Shown here one piece after another: positions 15,501 through 22,110 of a DNA stretch of 64,000 nucleotides (positions are counted from its first letter, which is position 1; every line of letters starts with the position of its first letter). The stretch is taken from contig CM067084.1 in NCBI GenBank assembly GCA_034008185.1, positions 3,615,385-3,679,384 of the forward strand. The letters run 5' to 3'. The notes beneath the pieces are model-generated. The model saw nothing but the letters and a program-made list of their open reading frames with translations, did not search any database and was not told the DNA's origin. This stretch comes from Gorsachius magnificus (taxonomy: Eukaryota; Chordata; Aves; Pelecaniformes; Ardeidae). A program made the position numbers and the translations under genes.

Positions 15501-17676
15501 CGCAGAACTTTAGGAATGGCAGCCCGTCTTCCAAAACACTCCTCTGAACAGTCGAATTCTGTCAAACAACATTCGGAAGAGAGTCTGTTACTGGCCACAT
15601 CTAACCTCACCACAGAGACTCATCAGGACTGCGACCGCTGCATGTGGCTTTAATGCTGTATCCCCAGCAAGGCTGGCACCGGTGGTTACCGAAACCTTGC
15701 AGCAGAACCGCGCTCCACACGCCGGGCCAGTATCAGCATCAACTAACAGCAGGGTGACACCTCCCCTTTACAAAAACATTCAGGCTCATGCCCCGATTTC
15801 TTTGCTTAAATCCAAGCACCCAGACTGAAATCGTGCAGGCAGATTTTTCACCTCAATTTAGTTTAGTTGGATTCTTCCCGCCACAGAGATTCAGTAGCTC
15901 TCCAAGAACAAGGTTAGGAAAACATCCATTTTTGGCAGTGTCAAAACCCCCTCAACACTGCTTCAAAACCTGTAACAGCAGCACACCTCAAATTTGAGGA
16001 AAATATTAAAAAATGGTCAATAAGTCATTTTTCAAGTCATTCAAGCCTGGTCAGGCTAAAATCCTCTGACACCTCTCCATTTTGGTACAGCTGTGTGCAA
16101 TAGCTCCATTTCCCCATTTCCTTGCTCCCACATTTCAGCCAGCCCACTTCACTTAACCCTGCCAGATATAACTTGTGAGGAACTCCACAGGTTTAAAGCC
16201 ACATGCAATATTTGAAAGGAGCAGTATCTTCCATCAACGGATGAATATTGGTTTACAAATGGAAGCTTTAAGTGCACAAGGTAAGGTGAAATGTAACATT
16301 CCAGTTGGCATTTCCCCCCCCCTTTCAGAAGTCTATTTATGAAAAGTTACTGACTGATAAACATACTTGGACTGCAAAACTTCTGCTAACCTTGACCTGC
16401 CTGGAGAACCTTTGGGTTGGTTAAAAACATCCAAGTACACAGCGATGCCAGTAACAACAAATATGGTTAATTATCACATAACACCTGAAGAACAAAACCA
16501 TCTTGCCAATCAGAAGAGGCCACAACACACAAAACAGGTTTTAATACCATTTCAGAAACAGTAAGTTGCCTGGAACAGGGAGGTTCTGAAACAAAGATAC
16601 TGCTGATTTTATGCTTCTACAACACAACATTTCCAGCAGATAATGAAGCGTTAAAGTTCAATCAAAACCCCTCCTCAAAGAGCTCGTTGAGGCAGGGTGC
16701 CACAGCACACAGGCTGTACCACAGCAAATGCACGCCATGTTGGCTTTAACTGACAGTTTTCAGTATCCATGCTACTAATTTTTTTTTTACTCCCACTTTA
16801 CAGAGGGAAAATTGCTGGACTGAGTCTTCTGCTTTTCTCTCATTAATTATTTTTCCAATCATTAAAGCAGTTTCAGGTGTTACAGGGGGTTCCCCTCCTA
16901 GTGGGAATTTTTATACTGAAACTGCTCATATTCACAAGAAAAAGAATCCAAGGACACATTAAGATTCTTGGAACACCAGAAATTAACATCATCTTGATGA
17001 TCAATTAATTCTTCCGATACCTCTGATCTGCAAAACCTTCTGAAACACTGAACATGTGCAAATGCAGAAAGCTGGGGGGCTTTACCAGAACAGACTCCCC
17101 TGTCATGCTACAGCTCCAGGTCATTGCTTTTTGACCTCTCAAATTACATGCATGAAGAATGCTCAGTCCTCGCTGGTGTACAGCCCACAATACTGGGCAA
17201 GGATTGCATCTAAAAGCGTATGCGCATCCAAAAAATTCCCTTGAATTTCAGTGGCAAAACCACCGAAGCATAAGACTGTCAGGAAGAAATTTCTACAGAG
17301 AGAATAGCAACAGCCTTTGGTCAATGCATAATATTTTAATTAAAAGAGTGACTTTAACAAGCTAATTCAACCAGTAATAACATAAGAATACCTAAATTTA
17401 ATTACAGTTCATAGGACAAAACATCTGTGAACACTCACAAGTATCAGAAGCACAGGCCTAACTAAGAGCATGTGGTACAAAGTTGTATCAGAAGCACAGG
17501 CCTAACTAAGAGCATGTGGTACAAAGTTGTTTTATTATGCAGCCTGCCACCACCTAAATTCCCCCCATGTGATGACATACCTTTTTATCACCCAAAACTC
17601 CCTCTTGAGTTTGTGTAAGCATCCACTGCGGATATTTATTCTGCAAATTAGTAGTTTGCAAATCCGTTTTATTCAT
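510..17676 (-). CDS. WRN: WRN, RecQ helicase/3'-5' exonuclease (5' part of gene, 12 coding exons)
   Basis: WRN is a nuclear RecQ-family helicase with an N-terminal 3'-5' exonuclease, acting in replication-fork and double-strand-break repair and on G-quadruplexes. Twelve minus-strand exons match it in order: N-terminus, DEDDy exonuclease (Exo I FDIEW, Exo II GIEGDQW, Exo III YAATDAY, so all metal ligands and the tyrosine are kept), the acidic linker with [14 protein letters not shown], and the helicase entry [13 protein letters not shown] followed by VMATG. Exon lengths 96, 101, 146, 149, 150, 73, 112, 415, 81, 142, 76 and 68 nt give consistent phases at every junction and no stop codons, which argues for an intact gene. 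Coding stops in the window at about codon 537, just before the Walker A lysine; helicase core, RQC and HRDC lie beyond position 1. Introns (up to about 3 kb) and bases 1-509 hold no other gene that I can see. It runs head to head with PURG. Confidence 0.96.
1582..1657 (-). CDS. WRN: WRN coding exon 11
   Basis: This 76-nt exon encodes [25 protein letters not shown], the RecQ helicase lead-in, including the conserved FG-H-SFKP motif (mammalian [13 protein letters not shown]). The acceptor is ACTAAAG and the donor GTAAGT; it ends in phase 2. Confidence 0.93.
2888..3029 (-). CDS. WRN: WRN coding exon 10 (acidic stretch)
   Basis: This 142-nt exon begins SLEDVDDAK and ends in an acidic run, [15 protein letters not shown]. 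It corresponds to the region after SLENLNSG and the EEEEDDENEANEGEEDD stretch of mammalian WRN. The acceptor is TTCTCAG and the donor GTATGT; it ends in phase 1. Confidence 0.88.
4238..4318 (-). CDS. WRN: WRN coding exon 9 (27-residue acidic unit, single copy)
   Basis: This 81-nt, phase-0 exon encodes 27 residues ending [15 protein letters not shown]. It is homologous to the 27-residue acidic unit that is present twice in tandem in human WRN. Only one copy is found here: the joins on both sides are already in frame and complete, and no second copy was seen in the flanking introns. Confidence 0.9.
4983..5397 (-). CDS. WRN: WRN coding exon 8 (acidic linker)
   Basis: This 415-nt exon, the longest here, starts [21 protein letters not shown] (mammalian LLKDISENLYSLRRMIIG). 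It runs through a Glu/Asp/Ala-rich low-conservation stretch and ends with [18 protein letters not shown] and AVPE. The donor CCTGAG|GTAATG was preferred over later GT sites because it alone joins in frame to the next exon. It links the nuclease to the helicase. Confidence 0.9.
5963..6074 (-). CDS. WRN: WRN coding exon 7
   Basis: This 112-nt exon encodes [27 protein letters not shown] and IENLQR, aligning to mammalian [22 protein letters not shown] and LENPRR. The acceptor is TTATAG and the donor GTTAGT; it ends in phase 2. Confidence 0.88.
7025..7097 (-). CDS. WRN: WRN coding exon 6
   Basis: This 73-nt exon starts [12 protein letters not shown], matching mammalian AGFIIYRNLEIL at the end of the exonuclease fold. 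The acceptor is CTTGCAG and the donor GTAAAT; it ends in phase 1. Confidence 0.9.
9013..9162 (-). CDS. WRN: WRN coding exon 5 (exonuclease Exo III)
   Basis: This 150-nt exon encodes [31 protein letters not shown] and KLYAATDAY. The last is Exo III with the catalytic tyrosine and aspartate. The acceptor is CCCTAG and the donor GTATGT; phase 0 at both ends. Confidence 0.94.
11376..11524 (-). CDS. WRN: WRN coding exon 4 (exonuclease Exo II)
   Basis: This 149-nt exon encodes [24 protein letters not shown] with the Exo II aspartate, and [11 protein letters not shown], matching the mammalian protein nearly residue for residue. The acceptor is TTTTAG and the donor GTAAAA; it ends in phase 0. Confidence 0.93.
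12388..12435 (-). CDS. WRN: Candidate 48-nt in-frame cassette exon of WRN
   Basis: A 48-nt segment bounded by acceptor TACTAG and strong donor AAG|GTATGT would insert 16 residues ([16 protein letters not shown]) between the phase-1 donor of the exon at 14341 and the acceptor of the exon at 11524, with no stop and phase kept on both sides. It falls between the Exo I and Exo II motifs, where mammalian WRN has no counterpart. The upstream pyrimidine tract is weak. It could be an alternative exon, a lineage-specific insert, or chance. Confidence 0.3.
14341..14486 (-). CDS. WRN: WRN coding exon 3 (exonuclease Exo I)
   Basis: This 146-nt exon carries VGFDIEWPP, the Exo I motif with the catalytic Asp and Glu, then [22 protein letters not shown]. 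The acceptor is TTTTCAG and the donor GTACTG; it ends in phase 1. It joins in frame either to the exon at 11376-11524 or through the optional 48-nt cassette at 12388. Confidence 0.93.
15443..15543 (-). CDS. WRN: WRN coding exon 2
   Basis: This 101-nt exon encodes [13 protein letters not shown] followed by [10 protein letters not shown], close to mammalian KSVFEDDLPFLEF and VYSYDASDCS. The acceptor is TGTTCAG, the donor is GTAACA, and the exon ends in phase 2. It leads into the exonuclease domain. Confidence 0.92.
17441..17528. repeat. Exact 44-bp tandem duplication
   Basis: Positions 17441-17484 and 17485-17528 are identical 44-bp units, head to tail, in the WRN intron about 50 bp beyond the donor of the first coding exon. 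The lack of any difference suggests a recent duplication, polymorphism or assembly artefact. Confidence 0.95.
17581..17676 (-). CDS. WRN: WRN coding exon 1 (transcript exon 2) with start codon
   Basis: This stretch encodes 32 residues beginning MNKTDLQTT, with the motif YPQWM aligning to the CPEWM of mammalian WRN. The exon begins at 17698 after acceptor TATGTAG and ends at 17581 before donor GTATGT, phase 0. The start at 17676 was chosen because it is the only in-frame ATG and gives a length close to the mammalian N-terminus. It overlaps the stop of a tiny upstream ORF. Confidence 0.9.
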
Positions 17677-17687
17677 TTTTTCCACAT
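17673..17687 (-). promoter_or_regulatory. WRN minimal upstream ORF overlapping the start codon
   Basis: Within the same exon an upstream ATG at 17687 opens a four-codon ORF (MWKK) whose TGA overlaps the WRN ATG as ATGA. Both ATGs have A at -3. Such an overlap could couple WRN translation to termination-reinitiation or leaky scanning. The sequence is seen directly; the regulatory role is inference. Confidence 0.55.
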
Positions 17688-19175
17688 TTCTGTTACTCCT
17701 ACATAAAAAGAACCAAAAAAAATAGTACCATCAGTAGTTTGTACAGAGACAAGGTGTTGCTATCATCAGGCCAGAACAAGGTTACGGAAGGTCACCACCT
17801 TAAACTTAAAATGCTTTGTGCACAACAACAGACATTTACAGAGCTGCCCACGCTGAACTATCAAAGAGCTTTTAGGTATTATATTCTTGTTCACATGTCA
17901 GTAAGAAAAAAAAGAAAGAGAATAGGAAAAGCTTTCAAAGTCCTTCTGGGAGGGAAATTTCAGTCTAGTTTCACGGACACCAGTGACTCAGAAGAGCGCA
18001 CCTACCACAATTTAGTCAACACAGCCCTCGTTAATTAGACAAATTCATCTGGTGTTTTAGATAACAGCATAGGAAGCAGCCACCTAGCTTAAAAGCAGTC
18101 AGCTGCATTTGCTGACAGATTAAGTCAGAAAAAGTCAAGTTCCAAACAAGAACTATCAGACTCTCACAAATGTTGCTCAAAGTCCCGCATTTCCTGCACA
18201 GGACCTCAGTGCTGCAAGCGCACAACCAAGATGAAAACCACACAGAATTTCTAGGGCAAACTACAGCCACACAAGGCACACGCTGCTAAAGCTCTCCAGT
18301 GCAGATTGGATGACGACTGACATTTCTTATGACTTCACCAGCCCCAGATTCAAACCAACGGAGCTCACCAAGCAAGAGGCAGCCTATTCCCAGGGCATCA
18401 GGAAGCAGGGCACATCCCCTGGAAAGGGAAGGCGCTCCAGAGAAAAGTTAAGAGATATTTCAGGTTGGAAAACACACTGTCCGAAACAGCAGGAGTTTTT
18501 CAGCTCTGACAACTGGGATTTTCTTTCAGGGAAATGGAGCGGGATTTCATAGTTGGGAGCAAACGACGACTGGATCAGAGCTATGCCTGCTTCTCCCCGG
18601 ACCGCTTCCAGCACCATTTAGAAAGTCTCCTGGAGATGGAGCAAAACAGTTCACAACAAAGAAACTTCTTGTCCTGCTTCTTCACTTTAACAATACGCTT
18701 TAACAAAAAATCGGGCCACTACTGTCTCAGTAAGAACATATTTTCCAGCTGTACTTCCTCACCAACATTAAAGTACAAATTCTAGACAAACTGCACTGTT
18801 TCGGTTTTTCAGTACTCAAAAAGGGCTTTTGATTTTTAAAATTGATTATCTAGGCTAGGCGGGCTTTTTCCCATGGTTACCCGTCCACTTCTGCAGCAGC
18901 ATAACCAACTACCACCCACAAGACAGCTTCAAAAAGTATTAAAACACCGGAACAAGAACAAAATAGCCACCAGCAAGATGCCTCAGCCAGAGCCACTCCG
19001 TTCCTGGGAGCTGCAATTGCTGGGAACAGGAGAAAGCAGCAGAGGCTCAGGACAAGCAAGGGAAGGGCAGCCTGCAACACCCGCTTCGGCAACAGGCGTT
19101 CCAAAACCCAGCTAAAAGTGCAAGGGGACCTCAGGCACCCGCCCCAGGGGAGCAAGCGCCGCTCGCTGCGGTGTC

Positions 19176-19188
19176 ACCCACCTTTCCG
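19176..19188 (-). other. WRN: Candidate splice donor of WRN non-coding first exon
   Basis: On the minus strand GGAAAG|GTGGGTGAC lies at the edge of the CpG island, upstream of the WRN coding exons, with the intron starting at 19181. The first coding exon has a clean acceptor in its 5' UTR, so a non-coding first exon ending here or nearby is expected, as in mammalian WRN. The exact transcription start cannot be seen. Confidence 0.4.
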
Positions 19189-19643
19189 GCGTTAAACCCA
19201 AAACCTGAGCTTGCGAGCGCTGCCAACCAAGGACGAGGAGACCGGGCCTGCTCCCAGCTCGGGACAGGCGGCAGCGAAGGCGGAAAAGCCCTCACGCAGG
19301 GCCCAAACCGCCTTATCTCCTCAGGGGAAGATGGCAGCGCCGCCGCCGGGCGGGCCCGAAGCGATCGCCCCGAGCCCAGCCGCGCAGCGGGAGGTCCCTC
19401 GGGGGGGGGTGGGGGGGGGGAGCCCTCCCAGGGCCGCCCCCACCACCCGGTACCGCAGGGCAGGAAGGCCCCGGCGCCCGCCCTTCCCGGCGGGGTCGAC
19501 GCCCCGAGGACCCGGCGGCGCCCGCAGCAGACCGGGCCCGGCGGCGGGACGCTGCCCACCGAAGGGCGGCGGGCTCGGAGGCGGCGCGTCCCACCGGGCC
19601 CCCCCGAGGCCACCCCGCGGCGGGGCGGGGTTACCCGAGGTGA

Positions 19644-19655
19644 CGCGCATGCGCA
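19644..19655 (+). promoter_or_regulatory. NRF-1 binding site
   Basis: CGCGCATGCGCA is an exact match to the NRF-1 consensus YGCGCAYGCGCR, in the middle of the CpG island. Confidence 0.65.
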
Positions 19656-19682
19656 GTGGGACAGCGGCCCGGCGGCCGCGGG

Positions 19683-19701
19683 GCATTGTGGGCAGTGTAG
19701 T
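19683..19701 (-). promoter_or_regulatory. ZNF143/Staf-like site
   Basis: On the minus strand ACTACACTGCCCACAATGC resembles the extended ZNF143 element (ACTACA, then CCCA and ATGC), which is frequent in bidirectional promoters. It lies 28 bp from the NRF-1 site. Confidence 0.55.
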
Positions 19702-19756
19702 CCCGGGGCCAGGCGGGCCGCGCACCCTCCGGCGAGCCGGCGGCGCCCACCGCGCT

Positions 19757-19794
<38 letters not shown>
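19757..19794 (+). repeat. (GCC)n triplet repeat
   Basis: About 12-13 uninterrupted GCC units lie in the CpG island, probably in or near a 5' UTR or TSS of PURG or WRN. CGG/CCG tracts in such positions can be length-polymorphic. Confidence 0.9.
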
Positions 19795-19824
19795 GTCGTC
19801 CTCGGCCGGGCGGGGCCGGGCCGG

Positions 19825-19853
19825 CGGGGCGGGGCGGGGCGGGGCGGGGCGGG
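19825..19853 (+). promoter_or_regulatory. Tandem GC boxes (Sp1-type)
   Basis: GGGGC is repeated five times head to tail, giving overlapping GGGGCGGGG Sp/KLF sites upstream of the presumed PURG first exon. Confidence 0.6.
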
Positions 19854-19951
19854 CGGCGGGGGTGCGCCAGCCCGTGGCTCTGCGCGGCGGGGGGGCGGCG
19901 GGGCCGCCGGCTGCGGGCGGTGGCGGCGGCGGCTGAAGGGCAACGGCGGCG

Positions 19952-19972
19952 ATGGGCGCTGTGGGGTGAGTG
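19952..19972 (+). other. PURG: Candidate PURG 5' UTR splice donor with upstream ATG
   Basis: GTGGG|GTGAGTGAC is a strong donor at 19966 at the downstream edge of the CpG island. It pairs with the acceptor TATTTCCAG at 21048, 13 nt before the PURG ATG. An ATG at 19952 would, after this splice, open a five-codon uORF that stops at 21052, ten bases before the PURG start. Confidence 0.5.
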
Positions 19973-20009
19973 ACCGGTCGGGGGGCAGCGCTGTGGGGAG
20001 CGGCGGGGG

Positions 20010-20490
20010 AGGAGGAAGGGGGGCGGGGGGCAGCGATGGGGCAGGAGATGCAGTGATGGGGGGCACTGGGGGGGTAATATTGGGGCACTGGGGGCACCGG
20101 GTGGTGGCACTGGGGGGCAGGGGGGCAGTGCTGGGGGGCAGAGGGGCAGCGCTGGTGGCACTGGGGGGGCAGGAGATGAAGCTCTGGGGGCATGGGGGCA
20201 GGAGATGCAGTGATGGGGGGCACTGGGGGGGCAATACTGAGGTAGTGGGGGGCAGGAGGGCAATAGTGGGGGCACTGGGGAGCATCGGAGGGGCAAGAGG
20301 ACAGTATTGGGGGGCAGTACTGGGGGCATTGGGGGGCAGGAGGGCAGTACTGGGGGCAATGGGGGCAGTACTGAGGGCACTGAGGGGTAGTGGGGGGACA
20401 GGAGGGCAGTACTGGGGATCAGAACTGGGGGAGAAGGAGGTAAAGCTCTGGGGGCACTGGGGCAGGAGATGGGGGGCACTGGGAGGGGGG
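20010..20490 (+). repeat. G-rich minisatellite in presumed PURG 5' UTR intron
   Basis: About 480 bp built from degenerate units of the form GGGGGCACTGGGGGGCAG, with longer higher-order copies: a 42-bp block at 20041-20082 recurs with two changes at 20198-20239. Runs of four to seven G are spaced by a few bases throughout, so G-quadruplex potential on the plus strand is high. The stop-free frames here are a composition artefact, not genes. Confidence 0.9.
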
Positions 20491-21048
20491 GCCCCGCCCC
20501 CCCCCCGTGCCCTGGGGAGGAAGGGCAGAGGTGGGGCAATGGAGGGGAAGCGCAGAGGCATGGGGGAGGACCCTGTGGCGGGAGTGGGAGCCCCTGGGGG
20601 TGGGTGCTTCCCTCCCTCCCCCAAACAGGGGCACCCCAACCCACCCACCCCGGGGCTCCTGCTCCAGGGGAGCAGACCCTGGGGCAGCTGGAGGGGTCTG
20701 CAGTTCCAGAGGGACGGGGCTGGGGGGCTGGCTGCCGTGCTTGGGCCAGGGGGCAGGGGAGGGCTGCAGGGCAGGGAGGGCTGCCGGGGCAGGGGGGGAC
20801 AGGCTGGCGTGCGGCTGGAAGGAGGGCTGCCTTGTCTGGGAGGATGTGGGCCGGCCGGCGGGAGCAGGAGCAGGGGAAGGGAAGAGCACCCAGGCTCCTT
20901 TTGCTGCGATGCTGCGTGCCGTGGCAGCGGAGAGGGATGCAGGCGTCTTTGTAGGGAGAGCAGCGCCGAACAGAGATGATGCCGAGAAGCCGAGCAGGCC
21001 CCTGATGCTGATGTTGTCATCTGTGTCTCTGTTATGTATTATTTCCAG

Positions 21049-21061
21049 CTGATTGGTAAAG
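21049..21061 (+). other. PURG: PURG 5' UTR after splice acceptor
   Basis: A pyrimidine-rich tract and TATTTCCAG ending at 21048 form a consensus acceptor directly before the 13-nt leader that precedes the PURG ATG at 21062. This implies that the coding exon is joined to an upstream non-coding exon. Confidence 0.55.
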
Positions 21062-22078
21062 ATGGAAAGAGGGAGAGGAGGAGGAGGAGGAGGAGGAAGG
21101 AACCTGGGAGGCTCTGGCCTGCATAGGAGCATTTATTCTCAGTCCCAGCAGCAGTACCATTACCCGGCCTCCTCCCAGGGGGGCTGCATGGAGATCCAGG
21201 AGCTGGCCTCCAAGAGGGTGGACATCCAGAAAAAGCGATTTTATCTGGATGTGAAACAGAGCTCCCGAGGCCGCTTCCTGAAGATTGCCGAGGTCTGGAT
21301 CGGAAGAGGCAGGCAGGACAATATCAGGAAAAGCAAGCTGACCCTCTCCTTGTCTGTGGCCGCCGAGCTGAAGGACTGCCTGGGGGACTTCATCGAGCAC
21401 TATGCCCACCTGGGCCTGAAAGGCGGCCACGGTCACCGGCACGAGCACAGCAATGGCAAAGAGCAGCATCCCCGGAGGCGACAGCAGCACCCGCCGCCTT
21501 CGCCTCCGGTGTCTGTCGGCTCCGAAGAGCACCCTCACAGCGTCCTCAAAACGGAGTACATCGAGAGGGACAACAGAAAGTATTACCTGGACCTGAAAGA
21601 GAATCAGCGGGGACGCTTCTTGCGGATTAGACAAACCATGAGTAGGGGACCTGGCATGATGGGTTATTTCGGCCACAGCTTGGGACAGGAGCAGACGATC
21701 GTCCTTCCAGCACAAGGGATGATTGAGTTCAGGGATGCTTTGGTCCAGCTGATTGAAGAATACGGCGAGGGGGACATAGAGGATCGCCAGGGGGGAGGCG
21801 ATGAGCCCCCGGAGCTCCCCGAGGGCACCTCCTTCCGAGTGGACAACAAGCGCTTCTACTTCGACGTGGGATCCAACAGGTACGGCATTTTCCTGAAGGT
21901 AAGTGAGGTGAGGCCACCCTACCGTAACACCATCACGGTTCCGTACAAAGCATGGACACGGTTTGGGGAAAATTTTATCAAGTACGAAGAAGAGATGAGG
22001 AGAATTTACAACAGCCATAAAGAAAAAAGAATGGATGCCAGAGGGGACAGTGGTGAAGAGCAAGAGGGTCTTGAATAG
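21062..22078 (+). CDS. PURG: PURG, purine-rich element binding protein gamma (isoform A form)
   Basis: PURG is a PUR-family single-stranded nucleic-acid-binding protein, related to PURA and PURB, that acts in the nucleus and cytoplasm. The single uninterrupted ORF of 338 residues has a Gly/Arg-rich N-terminus (about 1-20), then three PUR repeats: [20 protein letters not shown] (from about 45), [20 protein letters not shown] (from about 165) and [20 protein letters not shown] (from about 255). It ends in an acidic tail, GEEQEGLE. Length fits the 347-residue human long form. The ATG at 21062 was chosen because MERGRGGGG matches the family N-terminus; no ATG lies between the acceptor and it. An in-frame splice donor AAG|GTAAGT after codon 279 could divert transcripts to a distal exon. 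It is divergent from WRN. Confidence 0.97.
   Translation: MERGRGGGGGGGRNLGGSGLHRSIYSQSQQQYHYPASSQGGCMEIQELASKRVDIQKKRFYLDVKQSSRGRFLKIAEVWIGRGRQDNIRKSKLTLSLSVAAELKDCLGDFIEHYAHLGLKGGHGHRHEHSNGKEQHPRRRQQHPPPSPPVSVGSEEHPHSVLKTEYIERDNRKYYLDLKENQRGRFLRIRQTMSRGPGMMGYFGHSLGQEQTIVLPAQGMIEFRDALVQLIEEYGEGDIEDRQGGGDEPPELPEGTSFRVDNKRFYFDVGSNRYGIFLKVSEVRPPYRNTITVPYKAWTRFGENFIKYEEEMRRIYNSHKEKRMDARGDSGEEQEGLE
21896..21904 (+). other. PURG: Splice donor embedded in the PURG coding exon
   Basis: AAG|GTAAGTGAGG after codon 279 (FLK) is a perfect match to the donor consensus and falls in phase 0 inside the third PUR repeat. Mammalian PURG makes a second C-terminal isoform by splicing out of its single coding exon, and this is the equivalent site by position. 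Confidence 0.7.
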
Positions 22079-22110
22079 AGTGCATTGGACTGGCCGTCTG
22101 GCAAAATAAA
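22079..22110 (+). terminator. PURG proximal 3' UTR start with first AATAAA
   Basis: AATAAA at 22105-22110 lies 27 bp after the PURG stop codon, too close to be the main site but usable. Another AATAAA occurs at 23911 before a long A-rich run. The real proximal 3' end cannot be placed from sequence. Confidence 0.35.

Larger units (their letters stand above)
19150..19970. promoter_or_regulatory. CpG-island bidirectional promoter shared by WRN and PURG
   Basis: This very GC- and CpG-rich segment lies between the divergent WRN and PURG starts. It contains an NRF-1 palindrome, a ZNF143-like element, tandem GC boxes and a (GCC)n tract, and no TATA box that I can see. That is the usual composition of a housekeeping divergent promoter. 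The head-to-head WRN/PURG arrangement is also known in mammals. Confidence 0.8.

Noticed and set aside
19131..21020. Very long open frames on both strands (629 and 602 codons and several overlapping ones)
   Set aside because: They span the CpG island and the G-rich minisatellite, where stop codons are rare in every frame. Translations are Pro/Gly/Arg low-complexity with no domain, and frames on opposite strands overlap.
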